From Mortierella alpina (lineage: Eukaryota > Mortierellomycota > Mortierellomycetes > Mortierellales > Mortierellaceae), in the NCBI GenBank assembly GCA_029449245.1, contig JANATF010000009.1, forward strand, positions 1,612,001-1,676,000: a stretch of 64,000 bases of DNA, given 5' to 3'. Shown here piece after piece: positions 22,061 to 33,300 of the stretch. The position numbers were made by a program, and so were the translations under genes. Within the stretch, counting starts at the first letter, position 1; each line of letters begins with the position of its first letter. The notes below the pieces were generated by a model. It was not told the DNA's origin. It did not search any database and worked only from the letters and a program-made list of their open reading frames with translations.

Positions 22061-22392
22061 TGCGGGGCAAGTGGACTCGAGGGGAATGCAGGGCAGTTGG
22101 ATCAAGGACAAAGGGGCTTTCGCCTGCCAGCGATGCAGAGTAATGCTGAGCAACAAAAACAATGTTGGCTGTGTTGCCAGGGCACCGAGATCCCCGCCCC
22201 CCCCCCCCCCCCCCCTGCGCACGCCTGCCACCAGCCTGTAGCCCTTCCAGGGAAAAAAAACAATTCGGCGGTGGGTGGGTGTGGAAGGGACAGCAGTCAC
22301 GGCAGGATGAACTTTGCCCAGCACGGCATATCCTGCGCTGGTTCTCTCTTTCACTTATCACCACACGCCACCAACCCCTCCTGCATGTCGCC
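22061..22392. promoter_or_regulatory. Bidirectional promoter with a 19-C homopolymer
   Basis: The whole space between the divergent methyltransferase and aprataxin genes. It contains a run of 19 C (22197-22215) and GGTGGGTGGG; no TATA box was noticed. Confidence 0.6.
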
Positions 22393-23916
22393 ATGAGCCA
22401 GGACGCCGCCTTCATCGACCCATCCGACGTGGTCCGCCAGAAGAACGGGCGCATCGATCTGTGTACCAAGCTCGTTTCCATGCCCTCACTCTCGCACTGT
22501 CGCAATGCCATGCACACCCTCGACTCGCTCGACAGGCACGACAAGCACGCGCGTGTGCGTCTTGCTGCCGTGCTGTCGTGCTGGACCGTGGTCCTTATCG
22601 GCTAACTCCTCCCTCCCTCCCTCTCTTCTTGCCATAGTCAACACCATCCTCTCGCTCAAGGATTCCAACGCCCAGATACCAGTTCTCGACAGATCAACAG
22701 CAACCTCTCAAAACCCTCTCACCTCCGCCTCGCTTCCAGTCTCCAAGTCCGGGTCCTCCAACGACAACGGACTTCCATACCCGGCCTCGGCGCCCCATGC
22801 AACCACTACACCGTCAAATATTGCAGGTGGCAGCCGGAAGAGACACCAGGCGCCATCAAATACCGAAGGAGATGAATCACATGCTGCCAAGCTGTCCCGG
22901 ACATCCGCCTCTAGCGGACCCACGGGGCATGCAGGCGGAGGCGGAGGACGCCCGTTCGAGAGAGTCTTTATTGGATACTGCGCACGACCAGAAACGATTC
23001 CTGCCGGCATAGCGTACTGGCATGATGAGCAGCATGTCATCCTCAAGGATGCATATCCCAAGGTAAAACAGCGACGTCTCGTGGATCGTCTGAAAGTTGT
23101 TTGAGATACATGGACTGCGTTAACAAAAGTGCCATATCCACTTTTTTGGGTTTTAGGCAAAGGTCCACATGCTCGTGCTGCCGAGACAACGCATTGATAA
23201 AGTCACGGATCTATCTGGCGTGGGCGGCATTCGCTTCGTAAAACAACTGGTCGAGCGTGCGACATGGCTTCTGGAGAGGTGAGAGACGTTTGTCAAGGAA
23301 CATGGGTTTCGACACTCACTTTAAAGTACATGTATCTGGATGATCTTGCAAACGTCGACGTACTGACAGTCGTTTGCTCTGTTGGGTTATCGGGCCCGTA
23401 CCAGGTTGAAAAAGGAATGGCCCATGCTAGAGTTCAAGATGGGCTTTCATGCAGTCCCAAGTCTTTTGTAAGCAATCCTTTTGATCCGAGTTTACGCTTG
23501 ATGGCATGCAAGGGGTTTTCAGAATCTCTGTCAAATGCTTAATACTTTTAAATTCGCATGGGTGTTCGGTCCTTTGAAACCGTTCAATGAACCCCAACCC
23601 CAATAGACAACTCCATTTGCATATCATATCGCAAGAGTTTTGTGCGGACGCATTGAAGAAGAAGCAACATTGGAACTCGTTCACAACGCCATTCTTCCTC
23701 AGCCCGCAGTTTGTCATCGACACTATTGAGACAAAGGGATCATTCTCACTAACAGCGCAGCAAACGGAGGACTACAAGGCCATGATATCCAGGGATCTAA
23801 AGTGCAATCAGTGCAATGAGAAGCCCAAGAACATGCCAGCTCTCAAACGACACTTGCAGGAGCATTTCGACCGCAAAGTAGAGCAAAGGCAGGAGCAAGG
23901 TGCGGTGGTTTTGTGA
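22393..23916 (+). CDS. APTX: Aprataxin-like DNA-adenylate hydrolase (HIT + zinc finger)
   Basis: Five exons: 22393-22552, 22638-23062, 23157-23278, 23405-23467, 23607-23916; 359 aa. Residues about 55-145 are a disordered linker with a basic RKR. The HIT domain starts at RVFIGYCARPETIP and continues with DAYPKAKVHMLVLPR, GFHAVPSL and the catalytic LQLHLHIISQEF (H260, H262; the first His of the triad is Gln258, as Asn is in the fission yeast Hnt3). KKQHWNSFTTPFFL is family-diagnostic. A C2H2 zinc finger follows (C323, C326, H339, H343). The enzyme removes AMP from abortive DNA-ligation 5' ends in the nucleus. The FHA domain of vertebrate aprataxin is absent, as in fungi. Confidence 0.93.
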
Positions 23917-24329
23917 TAAAAAGGTGTCCCCAGACCGGCAGTTCCATCCGTTACCGTTCATTGGCATCGTTCCGGCAATAAAATCTCGACATGGGAAGGA
24001 AGGTATGAGCGCATGAGAAATGAAACGTGGGACTGAAGTGGACCGAGAGCAGTGGGATTTTGAGCCAGCGCGACCCATGCGACTTTTAGCACGTAGAAAT
24101 CTTATCTTGTGTCTCAGCCAATTTTTTGCTCTCTGTCTCTCACACATAAAATACCCTCCCTCATTTTCAAAGCTCGGCGTTGTTTTGTTTGTTCAAAAGG
24201 CAATGCGTCATAAAAAAGGATGGCTCAACTGGTATATGTGAGCAAAGGCATGGTTGTTTTTATTGAGCACAGTCTTGATATTAAGTGGCATTAGGGTAAA
24301 AAAAACAGGCGAGCAACGTCTCTCCTCTG
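23917..24329. other. Convergent 3' regions
   Basis: Between aprataxin (+) and the secreted-protein gene (-). GGCAATAAAA at about 23970 is a possible polyadenylation signal. No gene seen. Confidence 0.45.
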
Positions 24330-26465
24330 TTACTGGCTGTCCTTGATGCTGCGGTCGCACAGGAAGCTCAGGTCAGGGTACTTGGGGGGTTCAATACCTG
24401 CGGACATGGCCATCTGACGGAAAGCAATCATCTGCCAGAACATCTGCATGATCTGCGTATCCTGAGGCGTGAACGTATGAGGGACATGATTAATCTCGGT
24501 GGTATCACTCTTCCAGATACCTCCCAGGACCGAAATCTGGCGGCGGACCAAGAGCATATCCTCTGCCAACTTGAAGTTGCTGGTCACACGACTGTACACC
24601 AAGTTGGCCTCGCCCGTCCTGGCATCTCCTTGCTTGCCCAAGAACAAGAATCCCATGTTGCCGGCCTGATCACGGTACATCATGTTCTCACCCGTCCAGG
24701 TAAAGTTGGTCGAGTACTTCATACCCACAAGCGCACTGCGGACATTGCCTTCCTTGGGGAGCTCGGCAATATTGGCCAGCTCCTCCATAACGGGGCTGAC
24801 GTCATTGCGGGCAACACCATTGATCACAAATGAATCAGCATGGAAATCAACAGCGTCGAATCCAAGACAGACGCGTCTCTGAATGGTCTTGGTCATGCCC
24901 GAGCTGAAAGCCTTGGCGACCTTCTCCCAGGTCTCGGCAAAGGCGCCGATGGCCTTCACAATCATGTCAATGGCAGCAATAACGGCGGGCAGAGCACGGG
25001 GTGCGAGCAAGAGAGCCTTGGAGTTGTCTGAGAGAGCAAGGGCGCTGGCAGAGACTTCGGGCAGGCGCTGGGTCTGGGGTGCGGAGGTGCTGGTCTCGGG
25101 GGTGATGACATTGAGGTATCCGGTGGCAGTGTCATAACGAAGAATGTCCATCATGGCCTTGTCAATGTTTTCGGGGTAGAGTGACCAGCTGTTGAGGTAC
25201 TGCACGGGCTTGAAGGAACCATCGGGCTGGACAGTGGCCCAACGAATGACAGCACCAGTCGAAGTGCTATCAGGGATGGAAGCGCTAGAGTCCGAGGGGT
25301 CGTTGAGCATGTCGCAGTCCATAAAGTTGACGTCCACCTGGTTCTCCAAGAGCACAACTTCGAGGGCCTTGCCCTTGGGTACAATCATCGCCCAAGAGTA
25401 GCTGGTGCCAGTGGTGACGTTGGAGCTGGCAGTGCAGTTGTGTCTAGGAGGGCTAATCTTATCCTTGCGCTGGCGGGCAGCCGAGCACTCGACCGAGATA
25501 GGCTTACCGGCAAGGTCAGGGTAGACGCGAGCCCACCACCTGGAAACGGACTCCTTCATGCCAGCAGCCTTGAAGCAGGTAGCCAAAGCGTTCTGAAGCA
25601 CGCGAGGGACATCCGTGGGGGCGACGATCAACTGCATGTTGTTCATGGACTGCTCACGGGATTCGGTAGCCTCCTGGATGGCGTCCAAGAGCTCCTCCTT
25701 GTGGTCCTTGAAAACGTCCTTGTTCTCAACATTGTTCTCGATAATCTGCTCCAACATGTGCTCCAAGGAGTCCTGCTCCTCCTCCATCTTGGTCTCAACA
25801 GAGTACATGGAAATGGGGGCGGTCTTGGGGGTCTCGAGGTCGCGAGGGACGGGGACATGATCCAAAGCCCACTTTGACTGGAGCGAGTTAAGGACGGACT
25901 CGATATCGCCGAGCTCCTCAACGGACAAGCGGCCGGGCTGCTCAATGCTGTCGGCACCTGACTTCATGTAAATGTGTCCGAGCTCGACCCTGTGGACCTC
26001 CTCATCCGCAGCATCGAGTTGGACGCGTGCAGCGACAATCAGGGTGGTCAAGCAAACAGGGCGGGCCTTGTCCATGCACTTGGGCAGGGTGTAGGTGAAA
26101 CCACGAGCAGCGTAGATACCCTCACCAATGGCAGTGTGAATCAGGTTGGTGATGCTCTCCAAGGTCCGGTTGTACATGCTCTCGTCAATGCCCCAGGACT
26201 CGACGACGGGCTGAAGGTTAGCAGGACTGAGAATCTCCATGCCAGAGGTACCGTTCGTCTCAGGGGTGTGCATGAGACGCTCCCAGCCCTCAGGGCGACT
26301 GCCCTGGTCAAGGCTGGTGGCCAAGTCATGGAGGAGGGTGCGGGGGTCTCCACCTTGGACCACGTTGAGGGGCTTTGCAAGTGGGTTGGTTGGGGCACTG
26401 AGTGCCGTGCCGAAGAGGCACAGCATCACCGCAGCGATGGGGATAGCTCGAATGGAGCACAGCAT
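24330..26465 (-). CDS. Large secreted protein of unknown family
   Basis: Single coding exon, 711 aa. The ATG at 26465 begins a signal peptide (residues 1-23, core AIPIAAVMLCLFGTALSA). No enzyme motif is recognised. Residues 24-200 look helical; a Glu-rich amphipathic stretch follows (about 225-275); N-glycosylation sequons occur (NGT, NRT, NCT, NVT, NFT); a hydrophobic Ala/Ile-rich segment near residues 485-510 (APRALPAVIAAIDMIVKAIG) could be a membrane-active or buried helix. Codon use is strongly biased and GC-rich, suggesting high expression. A leader intron and TATA box are visible upstream. It may be a cell-surface or secreted effector-like protein; I cannot assign a function. Confidence 0.75.
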   Translation of the reverse strand: MLCSIRAIPIAAVMLCLFGTALSAPTNPLAKPLNVVQGGDPRTLLHDLATSLDQGSRPEGWERLMHTPETNGTSGMEILSPANLQPVVESWGIDESMYNRTLESITNLIHTAIGEGIYAARGFTYTLPKCMDKARPVCLTTLIVAARVQLDAADEEVHRVELGHIYMKSGADSIEQPGRLSVEELGDIESVLNSLQSKWALDHVPVPRDLETPKTAPISMYSVETKMEEEQDSLEHMLEQIIENNVENKDVFKDHKEELLDAIQEATESREQSMNNMQLIVAPTDVPRVLQNALATCFKAAGMKESVSRWWARVYPDLAGKPISVECSAARQRKDKISPPRHNCTASSNVTTGTSYSWAMIVPKGKALEVVLLENQVDVNFMDCDMLNDPSDSSASIPDSTSTGAVIRWATVQPDGSFKPVQYLNSWSLYPENIDKAMMDILRYDTATGYLNVITPETSTSAPQTQRLPEVSASALALSDNSKALLLAPRALPAVIAAIDMIVKAIGAFAETWEKVAKAFSSGMTKTIQRRVCLGFDAVDFHADSFVINGVARNDVSPVMEELANIAELPKEGNVRSALVGMKYSTNFTWTGENMMYRDQAGNMGFLFLGKQGDARTGEANLVYSRVTSNFKLAEDMLLVRRQISVLGGIWKSDTTEINHVPHTFTPQDTQIMQMFWQMIAFRQMAMSAGIEPPKYPDLSFLCDRSIKDSQ

Positions 26466-26492
26466 GTTGCGTTTTAGGGTTGATATGTGATC

Positions 26493-26607
26493 CTTTGAAC
26501 AATAGAATTGGTATGATGGTTAGTATACATGGAAAAGATGCGACTTCATGATGAAAGACATGTAGCAGACATCTCGCTTTCTCGCTTTCTCGCGTAAAAT
26601 AACTTAC
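26493..26607 (-). other. Probable 5'-leader intron of the secreted-protein gene
   Basis: On the minus strand GTAAGT at 26607 is followed, 110 bases on, by TTGTTCAAAG at 26493. It would place an intron in the 5' leader, 28 bases before the ATG. Inferred from consensus only. Confidence 0.5.
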
Positions 26608-26777
26608 GAGAAAAAGAAGTGGGGGGGATGAAGCGCTCGCCTTGGGAAAAAGAGGGAGGTCGTGACAGGTGAGGAGTATGAAGGTAAGAGGAAGGAGCGG
26701 GTTGCAACTACAGGTAGAGTTGCAGGGAGGTGAAGTGTGAATTGCTTAAGGAAACAAAATGGAGCGGTTCGTACGGG

Positions 26778-26787
26778 TATATATATA
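26778..26787 (-). promoter_or_regulatory. TATA box of the secreted-protein gene
   Basis: TATATATATA about 315 bases upstream of the ATG; with the proposed leader intron removed, the leader length becomes ordinary. Confidence 0.55.
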
Positions 26788-26799
26788 GTGGAGGGAGAA

Positions 26800-29700
26800 T
26801 CGCTCTGCTCACGGATCCACCCATTGAATTAAGACTGACACAGAATGTATGTTTGCCCGCTCTAAAAAGCACTCGCTAAGAGTGCGATGGGACCATGGGA
26901 CTCCTGAAGAGTCCTGAACGTGGTGAAGCCTGTTTAACGCCCGCATAAAGACCGATTGCTTAAACGATCCCCCGGATTACTTCCCCCCGCCCTTTGTGCA
27001 GAACCAGGTAGAGTAGGCAATTCATTGCACATGTCTTCCTCGCGCCTCGCCCCCCAGAAAAATAAGGTGTGGAACGGACGCTCTCAGGTCTCGACAATGC
27101 ACCTCCATATTTTGAGCAGCATTCTTCTTCATGAGTACTTGAAAATGCGAGCTCAGATCGGCCCCATTGTTGGGGCCTGAAAGGGGCAGTTTTCCTGCCG
27201 CTCTAGCCCATAAGCCTACCTATAACTATAGCTATTGAGCATTCAACACGAAAGTGAGACATCCACAAGAAGAATGCTCGAGGACTAAACCACAAATGGG
27301 CATAGAAGAGCTCTCAGCATATTTTCGGTACGTCGATGAATTTGGCGCGCTTCGAGATAGAGCAACAAGAGCGTGGAGCGGAACAAGAATGCGTACCCGT
27401 GACCCCCTTTGTACTTTCATAGAAGTAACTCTAACGGCTAGTGTCACCAAAACGTGTGCCAGGCGCGCCGCGCGTGTGATGAGAACCTCCTCACGTCAAA
27501 GGTACCCGGTTGCTAGTATTGACACCAACCATGCGCCAACTCGCAGTATTTGTACTCACCATGGTCGCAGGTATAGGAACGATTACGCCAGACCAAGATG
27601 TAGATTATGTCTATTTGTGTAAAGCCGAATGCGGAGGTGGGTGAGTGCAGTCCGGTAGAGATCATCTTTTGCAGCGATCTTTGAGGGTCCTGGAAGAGGT
27701 ACACTTTTAGAACTTGAGTGCATGTAGTACGCTAAGGCTCTTGCTCCGATACTGGAGGCAAGCGGATAGAGGATTGAAACCCAGCCTAATATGCATACCA
27801 GGCCCCATGTACCGAATATGCATGCAGTGTAGAGCCCTCACGAAAAACCGTGGATCTGAGTACCTCTACTGTACATGGCAGCAGGTACTCAAAAATAATC
27901 TTGTAGGATTTGGTGTCAAATATAGATTACGCAAGTGTACGGCCTCTTACAACTAAGTGCTCAGACATCATCCTTCTCCTTTTCGTGCCTCCGGATTCTG
28001 GCGTCTTTTAGTCTACAGTACCAAGGCGTCGCTTCTCACTACCAACAAAAAGCAACGTACTTACTCTTGAGCCAGAATAGGCAAGTTTGGCTCACTAGGC
28101 TAGTCGTATGCTATGTTCCACCCGCATTAGTGATGTCGCCGTGATAGGGCATGGAGTTTTCTCAAGAAAATGCATGGTTACCCACGGTATTGTACTGTAC
28201 GTCGTGTAGAGCTCGCACAAGAATGGTATCACATTCCAACTTTTCTGTCATGGTGACCTATTAGTCCCATCGTTATTGAACCTTGTCGGTTACGACGCGT
28301 TTATTCACACTGGCAAGGGCAGATCGGCGGATGAAGAATGATTGCAAAGATAGCCTGCATACCATAATTTTTAGGGCAGTAAGGCCAACCTGGAAGCCCT
28401 GGTAAACTGCTGAAGCTCACCAAATAAAGCGATACCTCTTTGTCATATCTGACCGCATTTGGAACAACTACTCTGCAGAAGTATATACCTGCATTGCTGT
28501 ACCATTTTACAGTTTATCTTTCATCGCAACTGATGTGCAAAAGGATCGTCATCCTTTGCAACTTCCGCTCTTTAAACTATCCCCAGCACATTGGCAGCCA
28601 TAGGCAAAGAAGCAGTTTGTTAGCGCTCGGTCACCGCCACTGCAGAGCTGATGGATGCTTCAAGATGTTAACGACATGCAATATGTCGATAGCATTCAAG
28701 GACGTCGATAATGCCTACCAGGTGCCTTTGTGAGCAGATGATGGTCTTAAACATGAGCAAGTGACCGTTCCAAGTGTTTGTCTACGCACAACAACACGCA
28801 AAATAAGGGGGCGCATGCAGCGGCAGCCCTTGTATCCTCGTCTGAATACAGGGATACAGATACAAACGAGAGAAAGACGACGCTTCGTGGTGCGCATCAT
28901 AGTCCATCGAGGGGTTGATGAGTCCAAAACATAAGTATCGTTTAGTATAGACTGGAGATACATATCTTTCTCCGCATGCCACAATGAGACGCGTAGGCTC
29001 ACTGTTCCTCGTTCTTTTGCTTCCATGTCACCATTTCGAGTCGAGCCCACGTTTTCTTGCAAGGCATAGACCTTGCGGCAAACATCAACAAGTTTCTCTG
29101 GTCGAATCAGGTTGCTTACAGCAGCAGCAATATACACTTAATTTCAATCGTGCTGGCAGATCGTAAAAATGGATTCGTGGAAAGGAACGCGTGAGAACTC
29201 TGCCCACACGTTTGCGCACTTTCGCGCAGGGTATTGCGCATCTCGTAATGCCAACCCTGATGTCATTGGGTCGAGGAAGCACGAAGAAAATTTGCTGCTG
29301 TATGTTCTAAAGACCGCAGAACAAAAAAAAAAAAAATCACTTATTACTCAAGAGCAGGACTGTATTCCGATATAGTCAAGGACGGGTAAGTAGGCTGGGC
29401 TTCTGAGGGTTCCCAGTCTAGAAGCGATACCCATTTGGACAAAGCATAAATCTTGTATTTTTGCAAAATCGCGCTGGGATCTCCGTGCATATCTAGTGAA
29501 AAAAAAAATCTGGATTCGCCCTGATTCCTGTTACTACGGTTAGATCGCGGCGCTTCCCTTCCCTCAAGCAGTTGGTTCCCTTTTTGCCACTCTTAAATCT
29601 CATTACCACGACAGTCTTGATTCCAGCCCGACTAGGAATAGACCTTATTAAAGCCTTTCTTGAACTACACACTGCGAGCTCTCATGTCATTGCACTGGGC

Positions 29701-30316
29701 TTCGCTTTGAAAGTTCCTGCAGCTCAAAACAGCCAACAAAAACATTAATCAAACCTGCACTTGCGCCGAAAGCTGGTGCTCGAACGGACCCTGAGGATGG
29801 AGCAGAATCGACTTTGCAAAGGCCATGTGGGATGTGTACGAGGTTGTTTCCGGCCAGTCTTGTCATGGGAGATACCTTACTCTTTCCCTTATGGTTTTAT
29901 TCTCACACCTTTATCTCTCTCGCTCGCTCATTCATGTTACCCATTTTTTGTGTTCTTACCCCCGTTTGTTGAATTCGTCTCTGCCGTAGAGTGCACGGTG
30001 GCCCACATCTTGACTTCCAGACTGTCGTACACCCATTGCGAAGAACAATATTCTTTTTTTTATTTTATCGCAGCAGCCTCTACGCGCCTTGGATAGCACC
30101 ACCTTATACCACGCCAAGAGAACCTGGTGCGTCGCAGCACAAGGCACCTCATTGTTTCAGCGCCAGTGAGTGATCTACTTCAAGTCAGAGGAGCGCCTGA
30201 ACATGACCTCTTGACACCTCTTTGCAGACTCTAACACGTCCAGCTAGCGGTCAAATTGATTCGTATATCTCTTTACATCTAGGGCCGTCATTTGATTTCT
30301 TTTATTTCTACAAACC
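26800..30316. other. 3.5-kb gene-poor interval
   Basis: Many short open frames on both strands but none with a domain, signal peptide or consistent splice structure. A minus-strand frame around 28715-29137 (containing SNLIRPEKLVDVCRKVYAL) could be a gene relic, unsupported otherwise. The last 250 bases are the probable leader of the KRE6/SKN1-like gene. No tRNA-like cloverleaf noticed. Confidence 0.4.
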
Positions 30317-33300
30317 ATGACCAAAACTGCAGCCATGGCTCCCGCAATGGGCGCGCAGGGTACTATGAGAAAGAAGAGCAAAAAGATGAGGCTGCTCCGG
30401 AACCCCTTCTCCGACACAGAAGCAATTGGTTCATCCTCCTCCCCTTCATCGTTCCGGAACCCTTTCTGTGACAGTTTTGCACTCATCCACACTTATGGCG
30501 ACGCGCGCTCGTCCGAGACCGATGGTGACGAGGATGGGGAGGAGGATGAAGCGAGGATCATGCATGCTAGGAGACAGGCGCTGGTGGCTCTAGACCCCAT
30601 GAACCGAGATTCATGGAAGGCAGAGTTCAAGTCTCTGAAAGAATATTCGCTCAAAAAGATGAGCCTTGAACAGCAGCGGCGGCAGGAACTAGAACTACAA
30701 CAACATCAACGAAAGACCATAGAGTCGTCCCATGAACGCCTAGAGATCCTGGATGAACCTCCGCCAGATCAAGGCCTCGAGGAGGAAGAGGAGGAGGAGG
30801 AGGAGGAGGAGAAGGAGGAGGACCAGGCCGTTCTCAGTGCAACAACACCCCCTGCATCCTTGAAGTGTCCACAGGAAAGCAGCGACGACTCTTATGACCC
30901 GCACAACCGCAATAGTCGAAACAGTCTGTTTTCGACACCACGCAGGTCCTTCAAGAGGCAGGAAGCGGACGTGCCTGAAATTTCAATCTCGTTTCCAACA
31001 CCCCCCTCCTCCTCCACACAAAATCATCCGCATGAATCGTCTTCCTCTATAGTTGCAGATCCCTCTCTTCTCTCGACGACGTATACTCCTTCACCGCTAT
31101 CATCCTCTTCCTTGGACCCACTGGACGCCTCCTGGCAACAGAGCCTCCTGCCTGAGAAGGCGAAGGCCAAGGAGCGGCGCACCACCGTCGTTTACAGATC
31201 ATTGCTCCAACGCGTATCACCCTCTGCGCCGCTCCTCGTTCGTCCCATCGTACTGAGCACCGGTAGTACTGCTGACAGCAGTGACGTAGATGCTCTTGGA
31301 GCTCAGATAGAGGGAGGAGATACTGTTACGCCTAAACCCTTGGCGTCATCATCGTCTTGGTCGTTGAACAGAAACACCTTTGGCGCATTCTCAAAATTAG
31401 ACCAAAGGCATCACCACCACGATGGGCAGGACCAACAACAGCCCGTCAAGTCAAAGTTTAAACAAAGTTCTCGGCTCTTTCGGAAACAAAGGTCAAACCG
31501 ACACGCGCTCGATCCATGGGACTCGGCGGATGATAAGCTGATCCAAGTCACCGATGACGATGAGGACAATGATAGCGAGACCCCCTATTCTTCAAGTGCC
31601 AAAGAATCTTTCCTGAAGGGGAGAGTGGGTGGGAGAAGGATGAGTATCGGTGCTAGGACAGAAACCGACCATGTCTCTCGGTCGAAGGAAAAAGACTCGG
31701 CAGGTGCTGAGGACTGGATTGTGCACCCACGCACGGCTGCCATCAAGGGAAAGTTCCATCGGGTGCATGAAGCTGTACCTGCGCCCAGTAAGGACCCAAG
31801 ACCTTCTTCCTTGTGTCCAGAGTTCCTGACCATTTCCTTATCGTCACCTCCAAGGCATGCGCCCAAACATCAGACGTTTGGGGACGGTGCTGCTGCTTCA
31901 CTAACGAGATCACAGTCGACAGCGTCGCCACCGGTCACTCCGTTGCGCAAGGGCGCATCTGCCTTTCTGTCGGGTCTCGGGACCGCTTCGCTAGTACAAG
32001 ATGGTGACGGGCAAGCCATAACGACCAGGAATATGGCAGAGAGCAGCAGCACCCAGATAAGGCGCATGATGAACGGCCAAGCATCACCATTAGCGGATGG
32101 CCCCTCGCCTCAGCCGCGGTGGTCGGACGGACCTCACCCGCGGTCGAGCATGATGACCTTTGGGTCCCGCATGTCGACCAACTCTCCTCCAAGGATCACT
32201 ATGTCCTCCTCGTTTGCCTCGTTCCGGGACCTGATCTCCTCTGCCACTGGACTTGCCCGCCCATCGTCCTCAGTCTCTGAAAACGCTGCTTCTACCGCGA
32301 CCATGTTTGCGCCGTTCTCACCCGCTACGAACCTCTCGAGGGCTCAATCCACAGCCTACGGTGGTGGTGGTGGTGGTGGTGGTGGAGCTGGTAGACACAT
32401 CGTCAACGGCGTGCATTCGTCTGGAACGGGCGGCATCTCCTTCTCACCTGGTTCAAGGCGCAAAACAGCCTTGGTCATGATGGCCCCTCCCACGATCGTC
32501 GTTGCCCAAAGGGCGTTGTCGTCCAGGGAAAAAGACGAAGAAAAGAGAGATCTTGATGCATCTTCCATGCACACTATCTCCAGCTCTTCAAATACATCGG
32601 CTTCCTCGTCTTTCGCCATGCTCTCTTCCAGTCTTGAACAACAACAGCCACGAGAATGCAGAAAGGACGAGAAAGAAGAAGAGGAAGGCACTGGCCTTGC
32701 AGACCAAGGCCAACATCTCGAGCCCAAAAAACTAGTGTTCAATCATGGTCATGCGGCGCCCGGTAAGCCTCAAAGTAACACACCTTCTGGACAGAGGCTG
32801 GTAGCGACAACGACAACGACGACTCCAAGACATCACAGTCTGCTGAAGGTGCCCGAACCTGCAAAAGCCGGGTCCTCGTCCCAACAACAACATCATCATC
32901 ACCATCACCCTCATCAGCACGGTCCGCCCATCTCCGTCGCAGCCTCTGCCATGGCCGCCGCTCAACGGGCGTGGTTGTCAAGTCTGGGTCTCACCCGAGG
33001 CGAACGAGAGCTGATCCGGTCCACATCAACGTCTTCCATGGCCATGGCCTCTTCCATGGATTCCTTAGTGGGTCCCTTAACAGGCGACGACTACATTGGC
33101 CAATTTGAGCGTGAGCGTGCAAAAGCGCATGGGATGATGATGATGATGAAGTCGACGACGAAGAGCGCGGGCTCCTTGGCAGCCGAGGTAGAGACCTCGA
33201 CGACCTCGGAAGCATCGGACCACGGGAGCCCCGCGAACACGAGAGGAGATTGGAAGAAGAATCAGAAAGAGCCAGGGCCTGACGAGTCCCACAGCCACGG

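Noticed and set aside
26956-29375. tRNA or 5S rRNA in the gene-poor interval
   Set aside because: No B-box (GGTTCGANTCC-like) or 5S-like sequence could be found by eye.
29761-30173. Small plus-strand frames upstream of the KRE6/SKN1-like gene
   Set aside because: T-rich, no signal or domain; most likely leader or promoter sequence.
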